Part shown: positions 51,553 to 60,507 of the stretch, piece by piece
How the letters are laid out: each line of letters starts with the position of its first letter
Numbering within the stretch: the stretch's first letter is position 1
Assembly (NCBI RefSeq): GCF_036067295.1
Contig: NZ_CP107954.1
Span: 124,001 to 188,000, forward strand
Direction of reading: 5' to 3'
Origin: Kribbella sp. NBC_00382
GTDB taxonomy: Bacteria > Actinomycetota > Actinomycetes > Propionibacteriales > Kribbellaceae
Length of the DNA: 64,000 nt
Notes under the pieces: generated by a model
What the model was told of the DNA's origin: nothing
The model's input: the letters and a program-made list of their open reading frames with translations, nothing else
Database searches by the model: none
Program-made: the position numbers and the translations under genes

Positions 51553-54204
51553 ATGGGACCGCTGCGGGGACGCTCAGGTGAGCTGGGCCAGCTGCTGGAG
51601 GCTCTGCGGGCGGCTGAGGGTGGTACCTCCTCGCTGACCGTGGTGACAGGTGAGCCGGGGATCGGGAAGTCGGCGCTCGTGCGGGCTCTGGTGGAGCAGG
51701 CGGAGCGGCATGGGGTGCTGGTCGCGCAGGCGGCGGCTCACCAGACGGATGAGATCAGCCCGCTCGCTTCGCTGGCTCCTGCGCTCAGGACCGGCGCGGA
51801 GCCGCTCATCAGCACCGAGCACTTCTTGGAGCTCGCTGGGCTCAACGGGCAGCCGCTGTGGCTGGGTGAGCGGCTCGCGGACCTGATCGGCCGGCGGCTG
51901 GACGGCGTACCGGCTCTGGTTGTGCTCGACGACGCCCAGTGGGCCGACCCGCTGACCAACTTCGTCCTGCGGATCGTGATCGCGCGGCTGAGCCGGGCGA
52001 AGGTGATGTGGGTGCTGGCAACCCGTCCGGGGCCGGGTGCGCTGTTCGACCAGATGATCGACGCTGTGCGGGATCAGGTGCCGGTGCATGCGCTGCAGCT
52101 GGCTCCGCTGAGTACGGAGGCAGTACTGGAGCTTGCGGCTGACCGGCTGGGCGCACCTGTCGACCCGTCGCTCTCGGTGCGGCTGGGCGGAGTACAGGGG
52201 GTGCCGTTCCTGGCTGAGCAGCTGGTGGCCGGGCTGTACGTGGCAGACCTGCCGGACGGTTTGGTGGAGGGGGTGCGGCGTCGGGTCAGCAGTACTACGG
52301 AGTTGTGCCAGGCGTTGCTGCGTACGGCGGCTGTCTTCGGCAGTGAGTTCCAGCTGGACGATGTCGCTGTACTGATGGGTGAGCCGATCGCGAAGCTGGC
52401 TGGGGCGCTGGACGAGGCCATTCGCGCTGGGTTGCTGGCTGATGGGAGCTCTACGTTGAGCTTCCGGCATGAGTTGCTGCGGGCCGCAGTACTGGCCGAG
52501 GTGCCGCCGTCGGCGCAGCGGGCGCTGCACAAGGCGATTGCTGATCAGCTGCTCGCCAGCGGCCAGGGTGCGTCGGCTGCCGCACCGCACATCCTCGCTA
52601 CAGCCGCCACTGGTGACATCGGCGCCATCAGTACCCTCCGGAAGGCAGCCCACGAGCTGCTGGAGACCATGTCGATCACGGCGATCAGCGTGATCCAGCA
52701 GACGTTCGAGCTCACACCTGTCGACGACGCCATTCGTGGTGACGTCGGCGAGGACGTTGTAGAGATACTGCTCAGTGGGCGCCAGTTCGCGGCCGCTGAG
52801 GCGTTCGCGGACGACCTGCTGGGCGGTACTGCGCTCTATCGAGGGCCAGTCTCCCCCGACCTGCGCGCGGCGATCTGGCTGCGACTGATGCCGCACATGT
52901 GGGCTACCGGGAGGTTAGGCCAGTGCGAGCTGGACGTGCCGGGAACCTCAGCGCCATTGGCCGACAGGATGAGGGCATATCGGGTGCTGGCTCGGCTGGA
53001 GGAGCCGTTCGAGACGACCGACCCGGTCGCGGCCGGGGTGCAGCAACTGGCCGAGGCGGAGCGGGCCCGGGCAGTCGGCCGATACATGGAGGCGCGTGAC
53101 CTCTACCGCGCGGCACGGGCCGCGACCGGCGACGAGGTCGGAAGTCATCCGGCCATGCTCATCGAGCTCGCCGAACTGTTCTGCCAGGCGCAGCTCGACG
53201 ACCTGGGCGATGCCCTCGACCGGCTGAAAGAGCTGATCGGGACGAGTGACTCCTGGCTCGCCCCTCAGCTGTCGGTGCTGCGCGCGCGACTGGAGCTTGC
53301 CACTGGCAACCTCTCCGCAGCCGCCGATGCCGCGAACGCCTGCCTCCGCTGGAGCCCAGAAGTCTTCGACCTGTCGTCGCAGACCCCCGCCCGCCAGATC
53401 CTCGCCCTGGTGGCCCTGCTCAAGGGCCGTCTCTCCGAGGCCCGCGAACAAGCCACCGACGACCAGATCCGCGCGCTCCTGGAAGTGGCCGACGGAGACA
53501 CCTCGGCGGCGGCCAGGCTGCTGGAGGCCCCGCTCGACTACCCCGAGCGCCACACCCTCCTGCTCAATGCGGCCACTGGTACCTCGGACGTGAAGGTCGC
53601 CGCCCGGGCAGCTGAGCTCCTGGCAAGCCAGGCCGAGGCGAGCCCCACCGTCACCTTCCGGTCAACGGCCCAGCTGGCCGGCTGCTGGAACGAGCTGACC
53701 TTCCACGCCACGGCGGATGAGGACCTGGCTGCTGCCCGGGCCCGATTGGCTGACGTGGTCGCCGGCTTGCGGAACTCGCCGCGGCCGCTGTTGCTGGCCT
53801 ACGCGGAGGCCCTGCACGGCGGAGTCGAGCTGGAGCACGGGGAGCGCGCGAAGGCTGTTGCCACCCTGGAGAGTGCACTCGCCACGTTCACCGAACTCGG
53901 CGCGGCCGCACCGGCGACCAGGGTGCAGGCGGTACTTCAGGCGGCTGGGGTGCGGCGGAGGAAGTGGGCTGCGGTGCAGCAGCGGCCGGAGTCGGGATGG
54001 GAGGCCTTGACGCCGATGGAGCGGCGGGTGGCGTTGCTGGTGGCGGAGGGGCATACGAACAAGTCGGCGGCTGATGAGTTGGTGTTGTCGGCCAGTACTG
54101 TCGGGACCCACCTACGGGCGGCTTTCGGCAAGCTCGGGGTCAATTCGCGGGTGCAGCTGACCCGCCTGGTGCTCGAGCGGTTCGCGTCTCCCCCAAACGC
54201 ATGA
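51553..54204 (+). CDS. LuxR-family ATP-binding regulator (LAL/STAND type)
   Basis: An 883-residue regulator. Walker A GEPGIGKS is at residues 33-40 and Walker B ALVVLDDAQW at 121-130 (AAA_16/STAND ATPase). A long helical repeat region follows, and a C-terminal LuxR-type HTH begins near 815 (ALTPMERRVALLVAEGHTNKSAADELVLSASTVGTHLRAAFGKLG). These large ATP-binding LuxR regulators respond to small ligands and activate adjacent operons, as MalT does. The ATG at 51553 is chosen over a TTG two codons before. Downstream are two paralogous hydrolase genes, which are the natural target operon. A near-perfect 18-bp palindrome lies between (54217-54234). Confidence 0.93.
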   Translation: MGPLRGRSGELGQLLEALRAAEGGTSSLTVVTGEPGIGKSALVRALVEQAERHGVLVAQAAAHQTDEISPLASLAPALRTGAEPLISTEHFLELAGLNGQPLWLGERLADLIGRRLDGVPALVVLDDAQWADPLTNFVLRIVIARLSRAKVMWVLATRPGPGALFDQMIDAVRDQVPVHALQLAPLSTEAVLELAADRLGAPVDPSLSVRLGGVQGVPFLAEQLVAGLYVADLPDGLVEGVRRRVSSTTELCQALLRTAAVFGSEFQLDDVAVLMGEPIAKLAGALDEAIRAGLLADGSSTLSFRHELLRAAVLAEVPPSAQRALHKAIADQLLASGQGASAAAPHILATAATGDIGAISTLRKAAHELLETMSITAISVIQQTFELTPVDDAIRGDVGEDVVEILLSGRQFAAAEAFADDLLGGTALYRGPVSPDLRAAIWLRLMPHMWATGRLGQCELDVPGTSAPLADRMRAYRVLARLEEPFETTDPVAAGVQQLAEAERARAVGRYMEARDLYRAARAATGDEVGSHPAMLIELAELFCQAQLDDLGDALDRLKELIGTSDSWLAPQLSVLRARLELATGNLSAAADAANACLRWSPEVFDLSSQTPARQILALVALLKGRLSEAREQATDDQIRALLEVADGDTSAAARLLEAPLDYPERHTLLLNAATGTSDVKVAARAAELLASQAEASPTVTFRSTAQLAGCWNELTFHATADEDLAAARARLADVVAGLRNSPRPLLLAYAEALHGGVELEHGERAKAVATLESALATFTELGAAAPATRVQAVLQAAGVRRRKWAAVQQRPESGWEALTPMERRVALLVAEGHTNKSAADELVLSASTVGTHLRAAFGKLGVNSRVQLTRLVLERFASPPNA

Positions 54205-54216
54205 GATTTGGGTGCA

Positions 54217-54234
54217 GCGGGTGAGCTGACCCGC
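54217..54234. promoter_or_regulatory. 18-bp palindrome between LuxR-type regulator and hydrolases
   Basis: GCGGGTGAGCTGACCCGC has one mismatched pair. A similar string, GCGGGTGCAGCTGACCCGC, lies inside the 3' end of the regulator gene about 70 bases upstream. It could be an operator for the LuxR-type HTH, or a terminator stem. Confidence 0.45.
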
Positions 54235-54341
54235 CGCCAACGCCTCCTCGACTTCCGCTGTTCGGTCGATTCCCCGACGCAGCGATCCGGGGTCTTATTG
54301 GGGTGCTGGAAATCCCACCGCAAGAGATCGAGGAACTGAAG

Positions 54342-55049
54342 ATGAGCGAGAAAGCCACCACCGTCGTCCTGGTCCACGGCGCGTTCGCCGACGCGTCCAG
54401 CTGGAACGAGGTCGTCACCGACCTCACCGCCCGCGGCATCCCCGCGCTGGCCGTCGCCAACGAGCTGAGCGGCATCGCCCGGGACGGCAGCCGCGTCGCC
54501 GCCCAGGTCCGCGAGATCGACGGCCCGGTACTCCTGGTAGGCCACTCGTACGGCGGCGCGGTCATCACCGCCGCGGCCAACGACGCCGACAACGTCACCG
54601 GCCTGGTCTACGTCGCGGCCTTCGCCCCGGACGAGGGCGAGACCCTCGGCGGCCTGAACGAGAGCTTCCCCGCCACCGACTTCGGCACCGGCCTCGCGCC
54701 GCACACCCTGCCGGCCACGGACGGCAGCGAAGAGACCTGGCTCAGCATCGCCACCGACAAGTTCCACGAGCTGTTCGCAGCCGACGTACCGGCCGCGCAG
54801 GCTGACGTGATGGGCCGCTCGCAGCGCCCGATCGCCGCCGCAGCGTTCGGTGAGCCGGCCCCAGCGGCGAGCTGGAAGCGGCTGCCCACCCACTTCCTGA
54901 TCGCGACCGGCGACCAGGCCATCCACCCCGACGGCGAGCGCGAGATGGCCAAGCGCGCCGGCGGCACCACGATCGAGGTCGACGCCTCGCACGCCGTCTC
55001 GGTCTCCCAGCCGAAGACCGTCGCCGACTTCATCGCCTCCGCGCTCTGA
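54342..55049 (+). CDS. Cytosolic alpha/beta hydrolase
   Basis: A 235-residue hydrolase. The oxyanion strand is TTVVLVHGAFADASSWNEV, the nucleophile elbow is VLLVGHSYGGAVITAAAN, and the late acid/histidine lie in FLIATGDQAIHPDGE and IEVDASHAVSVSQPK. This group (ADASS and GHSYGG motifs) includes esterases, salicylate-methylesterase-like and chloroperoxidase-like enzymes. GAGGA stands before the ATG. The next gene encodes a secreted paralogue that shares VLVHGAFAD and GHSYGGA. Substrate is unknown. The upstream LuxR-type regulator likely controls both. Confidence 0.9.
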   Translation: MSEKATTVVLVHGAFADASSWNEVVTDLTARGIPALAVANELSGIARDGSRVAAQVREIDGPVLLVGHSYGGAVITAAANDADNVTGLVYVAAFAPDEGETLGGLNESFPATDFGTGLAPHTLPATDGSEETWLSIATDKFHELFAADVPAAQADVMGRSQRPIAAAAFGEPAPAASWKRLPTHFLIATGDQAIHPDGEREMAKRAGGTTIEVDASHAVSVSQPKTVADFIASAL

Positions 55050-55108
55050 TCCCCACCCCAAAACTCGCCCCGACCCCAGACCTCTCACCAGAATCCGGAG
55101 TACCTGCA

Positions 55109-55906
55109 ATGAATCCCCTTCGCCGTACCTTCGTAGCCGTCGCCAGCCTCGCCCTGCTGGCCACCGGCGCCACCGCAGCAACCGCCACCACCGACCAGCA
55201 CCCCAGCAAGCCCAAGCCGACCATCGTCCTGGTCCACGGCGCCTTCGCCGACGGCGGCAGCTGGAACGAGGTCACCAAGAAGCTGCAGCGCGACGGCTAC
55301 AAGGTCGTCGTCCCGGCCAACCCGCTCCGCGGTCCCGAGAGCGACACCAAGTACCTGACCGGCGTACTGGCCGGCATCCCCGGCCCGAAGGTCCTGGTCG
55401 GCCACTCCTACGGCGGCGCGATCATCACCGAGCTCGCCTCCACCCCGGACGTGAAGGCCCTCGTGTACGTCGCCGCCTTCATCCCGCAGGCCGGTGAGAC
55501 CGTCGGCGGACTCAACGCCCAGTTCCCCGGCAGCGAGATCGGCCCCGACACCACCGATGTCATCTCGTACGCCGGTGGCGTCGACCTGGCGATGAAGCCC
55601 GAGTCGTTCCGGACCGTCTTCGCCGACGACCTCCCGTACCGCGAGCAGTCCCTGCTCGGCGCCTCCCAGCGTCCGATCGCGGCCTCCGCCTTCACCGAGG
55701 TCATCGCCAAGTCCGCACCGGCCAACCTGCCGAAGTACGCGATCCTGCCCTCCAAGGACCGCGCCATCGCCCCGGCCGCCGAGGCCTGGATGGCCCAGCG
55801 GGCTGGCGCCAAGACGGTCAAGGTCCAGGGCGCCTCGCACCTGGTGATGATCTCCGAGCCCACCCCGGTGACCAAGCTGATCGAGCAGGCCGCCACCAAC
55901 CGCTGA
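55109..55906 (+). CDS. Secreted alpha/beta hydrolase
   Basis: A 265-residue paralogue of the preceding hydrolase with an N-terminal signal peptide (RRTFVAVASLALLATGATAATA, cleavage likely after an AxA). Active-site elements: TIVLVHGAFADGGSWNEV, VLVGHSYGGAIITELAS, the acid region AILPSKDRAIAP and the histidine VQGASHLVMISEP. The pair therefore places one enzyme inside the cell and one outside. It follows 59 bases after the first hydrolase on the same strand, with GGAG upstream of the ATG. A good terminator stands after it (55925). Substrate is unknown. Confidence 0.9.
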   Translation: MNPLRRTFVAVASLALLATGATAATATTDQHPSKPKPTIVLVHGAFADGGSWNEVTKKLQRDGYKVVVPANPLRGPESDTKYLTGVLAGIPGPKVLVGHSYGGAIITELASTPDVKALVYVAAFIPQAGETVGGLNAQFPGSEIGPDTTDVISYAGGVDLAMKPESFRTVFADDLPYREQSLLGASQRPIAASAFTEVIAKSAPANLPKYAILPSKDRAIAPAAEAWMAQRAGAKTVKVQGASHLVMISEPTPVTKLIEQAATNR

Positions 55907-55924
55907 CCATCCTCCAGCCCAAGT

Positions 55925-55958
55925 CGCCCGGTCCCGGATCCTCGGGGCCGGGCGTTCT
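55925..55958 (+). terminator. Terminator after hydrolase operon
   Basis: CGCCCGG and CCGGGCG pair with a second CCCGG/CCGGG-like stem inside, followed by TTCTT. It lies 19 bases after the stop of the secreted hydrolase. Confidence 0.75.
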
Positions 55959-55996
55959 TGGGAATACCCGGCCAGTACTGACTGTTTTTCCTCTTC

Positions 55997-56722
55997 ATGC
56001 GCATAGATATCTGGTCCGACGTCGTCTGCCCGTTCTGCTACATCGGGAAGCGGCACCTGGAACAGGCCCTGGCGGCGACCGGCGAGCAGGCCGAGATCGT
56101 CTGGCACAGCTTCCAGCTCGACCCGTCGTCGACCAACGACGACCCCCGCGACCTGGCCCTGCGACTCGGCGAGAAGTACGGCCGCGGCCGCGAGTGGGGC
56201 GAGCAGGCCAACGCACACGTGACCACGAGCGCCGCCGCGGTCGGGCTGGACTTCCACCTCGAGGACGCGAAGTCGGCGAACACGCTGGATGCCCACCGCG
56301 TCCTGCACCTCGCACTCGAGCTGGCCGAGGCAGGCGAAGTACCGGCTGACACCCAGGACCGGCTCAAGGAGCGGTACCTCAAGGCTTATTTCACCGACGG
56401 CCTCCCGGTCGGCGATCACGCGACCCTGACCAGGCTCGCGGTCGAGACCGGCCTCCCCGAGGACCAGGTCACCGAGGTGCTCGCCGGTACGACGTACGCC
56501 GATGACGTGGCCGCCGACCAGGCGCAGGCGCTCGCGTACGGCGCCAACGGGGTGCCCTTCTTCGTACTCGACCAGAAGTACGGCGTGAGCGGCGCCCAGC
56601 CGGTCGAGGTCTTCACCGAGGCGATCCGGCGGGCCGCGGCCGACCGTCCGGCGGTGACGCTGATCACGACTCCCGGCTCCTCCGACGACGCTGCGTGCGG
56701 GCCTGACGGCTGCGCGATCTGA
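55997..56722 (+). CDS. DsbA-family oxidoreductase, FrnE-like
   Basis: A 241-residue thioredoxin-fold protein of the FrnE group. The active site CPFC is at residues 11-14 (DVVCPFCYIGKRHLE), the all-helical insertion lies in the middle, and cis-Pro is in ANGVPFFVLDQKYGVSG. A second cysteine pair, CGPDGC, is at the C-terminal end. It is cytosolic (no signal peptide) and probably handles disulfides or acts in 2-hydroxychromene-isomerase-like chemistry. GCN-rich ribosome site is not clear before the ATG. It stands alone between two operons. Confidence 0.9.
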   Translation: MRIDIWSDVVCPFCYIGKRHLEQALAATGEQAEIVWHSFQLDPSSTNDDPRDLALRLGEKYGRGREWGEQANAHVTTSAAAVGLDFHLEDAKSANTLDAHRVLHLALELAEAGEVPADTQDRLKERYLKAYFTDGLPVGDHATLTRLAVETGLPEDQVTEVLAGTTYADDVAADQAQALAYGANGVPFFVLDQKYGVSGAQPVEVFTEAIRRAAADRPAVTLITTPGSSDDAACGPDGCAI

Positions 56723-56812
56723 GCGTAATCACTGGGCGTGATTCAGGCTGGGTACAAGACACACGGGCACCTGGTGCCCCACCGGGATTGTCGGACCAGG
56801 TAAGAAGGAGCC

Positions 56813-57403
56813 ATGACTGTCGTGCGTGCACTGGCCAGGCCGTTGCTGTCCGCCATCTTCGTCGTCCAGGGTGCCCAGGCACTCCGGAACCCCGAACCGC
56901 ACGTCGCGAAGGCCCAGCCGGTCGCCGACCGGTTCGTCCCGCTGATCCAGAAGGTCACCCCGCCGCAGGTCGGCGACCGGATCCCGGAGAGCACGGCCAA
57001 CCTGGTCCGGCTCAACGGTGCCGCCCAGGTGATCGGCGGCCTCGCGCTCGCCTCAGGCAAGGGACGCCGCCTCGGCGCCCTTGTACTGGCCGGCTCGCTG
57101 GTGCCGACGACGCTCGCCGGGCACTCGTTCTGGCAGGAGACCGACAAGGCCGCGAAGGCCGCTCAGAAGATCCAGTTCATGAAGAACCTCGGCATCATGG
57201 GCGGGCTGCTGCTCGCCGCCGTCGACACCGAGGGCAAGCCGGGCGTCGCCTGGCGGGCCAGCCACGGCGCCAAGGCGGCCAAGCGGGAGACGAAGCGCGG
57301 CGCCAAGCTGGCGAAGCGTGAGACGAAGCAGTTCGCCCGTACCGCCCGCCGCGAGGCCAAGCTGGCCGCCCGGGTCGCCAAGGCAGAACTTCCCTTCGGC
57401 TGA
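56813..57403 (+). CDS. DoxX-family membrane protein with basic repeat tail
   Basis: A 196-residue DoxX protein. The N-terminal core has four hydrophobic segments with the family features RPLLSAIFVVQGAQALRNPEPHV, LVRLNGAAQVIGGLALASGKGRRLGALVLAGSLVPTTLAGH and FMKNLGIMGGLLLAAVD. The last about 45 residues are a lysine/arginine-rich tail with near repeats (AKRETKRGAKLAKRETKQFARTARREAKLAAR). In mycobacteria DoxX forms a membrane redox complex with SodA and SseA. AGAAGGAG lies before the ATG. The tail may bind DNA, RNA or acidic lipids; that is inference. Confidence 0.9.
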   Translation: MTVVRALARPLLSAIFVVQGAQALRNPEPHVAKAQPVADRFVPLIQKVTPPQVGDRIPESTANLVRLNGAAQVIGGLALASGKGRRLGALVLAGSLVPTTLAGHSFWQETDKAAKAAQKIQFMKNLGIMGGLLLAAVDTEGKPGVAWRASHGAKAAKRETKRGAKLAKRETKQFARTARREAKLAARVAKAELPFG

Positions 57404-57506
57404 GCGCTCATCCGCTCCGAACGTGACTTCGTAAGGTTCCACCGCGCACGACCGGCGTGCCCGACCGATAGGCTCGGGGCGGAATCTTCGGAGAGCTGGG
57501 AGTGAG

Positions 57507-58778
57507 ATGACAGCGCAGCAGGGGTGGCCGGCACCGTCCGCGACGGTGGCGGTCCGGGGGCGAGTGACCGTGCCCGGGTCGAAGTCGATCAGCAACCGGG
57601 CACTCGTGCTCGCCGCGATCGCCGACGGTCCGTCCACGCTGTCCGGGCTGCTCGTGGCCCGCGACACCAACCTCATGCGCGAAGCCCTCATCTCCCTCGG
57701 CGTCGGTATCACCGAGCAGGACGGCCTCGTCACCGTGACGCCCGGCTCCCTCAAGGGCCCCGCGAGCGTCGACTGCGGTCTGGCCGGCACCGTCATGCGG
57801 TTCGTGCCGCCGGTGGCCGCGCTGGCTGACGGCGAGATCGCCTTCGACGGCGACGCCTACGCCCGCGAACGCCCGATGAACGTCATCCTCGGCGCGCTGC
57901 GCGCTCTCGGCGTGCAGATCGAGGACCACGGCACCGGCCGGATGCCGTACTCCGTGAGCGGTACCGGCTCCGTCCGTGGCGGCAAGGTCACCCTGGACGC
58001 CTCCGGCTCGAGCCAGTTCGTCTCCGCGCTCCTCCTCGCGGGCGCCCGGTACGACGAGGGCGTCGACATCCTGCACGACGGCAAACCGGTCCCGTCCCAG
58101 CCGCACCTCGACATGTCCGTCGCGATGCTGCGTGAGCGGGGTGTCCAGGTCGACGACAGCCAGCCCAACCGCTGGATCGTTGCCCCCGGCCCCATCCGCG
58201 CCCTCGACACCGCGATCGAGCCGGACCTGTCGAACGCGGCCCCGTTCCTCGCTGCCGCGGTCGTCACCGGCGGCGAGGTCACCGTGACCGGCTGGCCGAC
58301 CGAGACGACTCAGCCCGGCGGCCAACTGCCCGACCTCTTCACCCGCCTCGGCGCCGACGTCACGCTCACCGACGGCGAGCTCACCGTCCGCGGGACCGGC
58401 CGGATCCAGGGCGCCGACCTCGACCTGAGCGAGGTCGGCGAGCTGACGCCGGTGCTCGCCGCGATCGCAGCGCTCGCCGACGGACCGTCGTACCTGCGCG
58501 GAATCGCCCATCTGCGCGGCCACGAGACGGATCGGCTGGCCGCCTTGGAGACCGAGTTCAACGCATTGGGCGGCGACGTCACGCAGACCGCGGACGGACT
58601 CGAGATCCGCCCGAAACCCTTGCACGGTGGACTTTTCGGCACGTACCACGATCACCGGATGGCGCATGCCGCCGCCGTCCTCGGGCTCACCGTCAACGGT
58701 CTGGAGATCGAGAACATCGCGACGACTGCGAAAACCCTGCCGGAGTTCCCCGATCTCTGGTCGGCGCTGGTGAGCTGA
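57507..58778 (+). CDS. aroA: 3-phosphoshikimate 1-carboxyvinyltransferase (EPSP synthase)
   Basis: A 423-residue shikimate-pathway enzyme that transfers the enolpyruvyl group of PEP to shikimate-3-phosphate. Visible motifs: [22 protein letters not shown], the PEP loop [20 protein letters not shown] (GLAGTVMR where the common class has GNAGTAMR), [31 protein letters not shown], and [21 protein letters not shown] with the catalytic Lys/Glu region. The rsgA gene overlaps its stop by one base (TGATG). The upstream 100 bases hold a TAGGCT that could serve as -10. The start ATG agrees with actinobacterial orthologues. Confidence 0.95.
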   Translation: MTAQQGWPAPSATVAVRGRVTVPGSKSISNRALVLAAIADGPSTLSGLLVARDTNLMREALISLGVGITEQDGLVTVTPGSLKGPASVDCGLAGTVMRFVPPVAALADGEIAFDGDAYARERPMNVILGALRALGVQIEDHGTGRMPYSVSGTGSVRGGKVTLDASGSSQFVSALLLAGARYDEGVDILHDGKPVPSQPHLDMSVAMLRERGVQVDDSQPNRWIVAPGPIRALDTAIEPDLSNAAPFLAAAVVTGGEVTVTGWPTETTQPGGQLPDLFTRLGADVTLTDGELTVRGTGRIQGADLDLSEVGELTPVLAAIAALADGPSYLRGIAHLRGHETDRLAALETEFNALGGDVTQTADGLEIRPKPLHGGLFGTYHDHRMAHAAAVLGLTVNGLEIENIATTAKTLPEFPDLWSALVS

Positions 58779-59770
58779 TGTCGAAGTACGACGAGGAAGC
58801 CAAGTACGACCGGCCGAAGCGCCACACCCGGCCGCGGACCAAGGACCGGCCGACCTACGACAACGCCGTCATCGGCTTCGTGATCACCCGCGACCGCGGC
58901 CGCTACACCTGCTGGGTGGGCGAGTCGGACCGCGTCGTCACGGCGATGAAGGCCAGGCAGCTCGGCCGCAAGGGCGTCATCGTCGGCGACCTGGTCAAGC
59001 TCGACGGCGACTCGAGCGGCGACAAGGACACGCTGGCCCGGATCGTCGAGGTACTCCCCCGCAAGACGCTGCTGCGCCGGTCCGCCGATGACGACGACCC
59101 GATCGAGCGGCCGCTGGTCGCCAATGCGGACCAGCTCGTCATCGTCGTCGCGGTCGCCAACCCGGAACCGCGGACCCGCCTGATCGACCGCTTCCTGGTC
59201 GCGGCGTACGACGCCGGCATGCGCCCGCTGCTGTGCCTGACCAAGACCGACCTCGCCGACCCCGATCCGCTGCTCTCGATCTACCGGCCGCTCGGCGTCG
59301 AATCGGTTGCCACGCAGATCGACGGCGATCTCACCGAACTCCGAGAGCAGCTGCACGACCGGACGAGCATGATGGTCGGCCACTCAGGCGTCGGCAAGTC
59401 GACGCTGGTCAACGCGTTGGTGCCCGGTACGAACCGCGCGATCGGCGTCGTGAACGACAACACCGGTCGCGGCCGGCACACGTCGACCAGCGCGTTGCTG
59501 CTCCGGCTGCCCGAGGGCGGGTGGATCGTGGATACCCCGGGGATCCGGTCGTTCGGGCTGGCGCATGTGCAGCCGGATCAGCTGATCAACGCGTTCCCCG
59601 ACCTGGCCGAGGAGACGCACGACTGCCCCCGCGGTTGCACGCACTCCGAGACCGAGCCGAACTGCGCCCTCGACGAAGCAGTCACCGCCGGCCGGGTCGA
59701 CGCGGAACGAGTCGCCTCCTTCCGCCGCCTCCTCGCCAGCCGCGAAGGCCGCGACTTGGAGACGACTTAG
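58778..59770 (+). CDS. rsgA: Small-subunit-dependent ribosome GTPase RsgA
   Basis: A 330-residue circularly permuted GTPase in the order G4-G1-G3: CLTKTDLADPD, then VGHSGVGKSTLVNALVP, then NTGRGRHTSTSALLLRLPEGGWIVDTPGIRSFGL. The N-terminal OB fold binds 16S rRNA (VIGFVITRDRGRYTCWVGESDRVVTAM). The C-terminal zinc motif is DCPRGCTHSETEPNC. RsgA assists late 30S assembly and responds to GTP/ppGpp. The start is set by the TGATG overlap with aroA; this aroA-rsgA order is common in actinobacteria. Confidence 0.95.
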   Translation: MSKYDEEAKYDRPKRHTRPRTKDRPTYDNAVIGFVITRDRGRYTCWVGESDRVVTAMKARQLGRKGVIVGDLVKLDGDSSGDKDTLARIVEVLPRKTLLRRSADDDDPIERPLVANADQLVIVVAVANPEPRTRLIDRFLVAAYDAGMRPLLCLTKTDLADPDPLLSIYRPLGVESVATQIDGDLTELREQLHDRTSMMVGHSGVGKSTLVNALVPGTNRAIGVVNDNTGRGRHTSTSALLLRLPEGGWIVDTPGIRSFGLAHVQPDQLINAFPDLAEETHDCPRGCTHSETEPNCALDEAVTAGRVDAERVASFRRLLASREGRDLETT

Positions 59771-59813
59771 CCCGTACTCCGAACAGCCGCGCGCCGGTGT
59801 ACCGGCGTACGGG

Positions 59814-60308
59814 CTACTTCGGCGGGAGCTGCCCGTCCCAGACTGCCTTGGCGCCTGCGTCGCCGGTGCGGATCGTCTGGATGATCACGATCACGCCGAT
59901 CACCACGATCGCCGCGCTCGTGACCAGCTCCAGCGGGCGGCTCTTGGTTGCCTTGGCACCCTTTCCGCTGGCGAGCGCGGACGGCCCGCTGAGCAGCAGG
60001 AAGGCAGCCACCGCGACCAGCGCGAAGATCAGTACGCACCAGAACAGCAGGTTGCCCCGCTCACGGTGGACCTTGACCAGCGGCTCGAGTTGCGGGATCG
60101 CGGCAACGAACGCCTCGCCGCTCTTCTTCGCCACGAACGCGCAGACGAGCGCCCCGACCCCGAGCACCAGGGTCGGCCAGCGGAGCAGCCAGCGCCACTT
60201 CGGCACCAGCGCGTAGACGATCGCGGTGATCGCGGCGACCGGCAGCACCAGCACCGTCAGGTGGATCACCAGCACGTGCAGCGGCAGATCCCCGAAGCGC
60301 TCGAACAT
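59814..60308 (-). CDS. DUF2231-like four-helix membrane protein
   Basis: A 164-residue protein with four membrane segments (LHVLVIHLTVLVLPVAAITAIVYAL, PTLVLGVGALVCAFVA, LLFWCVLIFALVAVAAFLLLSG and ELVTSAAIVVIGVIVIIQTI). The histidines in LPLHVLVIHL and KVHRERGNL are typical of DUF2231, a predicted heme- or redox-linked membrane family. GGAGG precedes the ATG at 60308. It is convergent with rsgA with a 43-base gap. Divergent upstream lies the hisN leader with its repeat cluster. Confidence 0.85.
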   Translation of the reverse strand: MFERFGDLPLHVLVIHLTVLVLPVAAITAIVYALVPKWRWLLRWPTLVLGVGALVCAFVAKKSGEAFVAAIPQLEPLVKVHRERGNLLFWCVLIFALVAVAAFLLLSGPSALASGKGAKATKSRPLELVTSAAIVVIGVIVIIQTIRTGDAGAKAVWDGQLPPK

Positions 60309-60316
60309 GAAGCCTC

Positions 60317-60448
60317 CAGCTAGTCGATGTGTTCAGACACTAGCTGCACGTTCAACAAGTCCGATTGGTTCAACCCACGCCGAGACGAAGTTGCGACCTC
60401 GGACACCGAATGGTGACCTGGGACAGGTTATTTCATGTCCGAGGTCGC
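60317..60448. repeat. Repeat-rich control region between DUF2231 and hisN
   Basis: CAGCTAGT/ACTAGCTG form an inverted pair (60317-60346). Two GTTCAAC copies are at about 60350 and 60370. GCGACCTCGGACA (60393-60405) is mirrored by TGTCCGAGGTCGC (60436-60448), and a third copy, GACCTGGGACA, lies at 60417-60427. It may be an operator array or the scar of an IS end. Confidence 0.65.
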
Positions 60449-60507
60449 CGGTTGGTGTTCAAGGTGCCCACTTCTGGCTGGTCAGACGGCAGGCTAGCCT
60501 TCCGGTC

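Noticed and set aside
56727..56743. AATCAC/GTGATT dyad upstream of the DoxX gene
   Set aside because: Six-base arms with a five-base gap are close to what chance gives in this much intergenic DNA; no further evidence.
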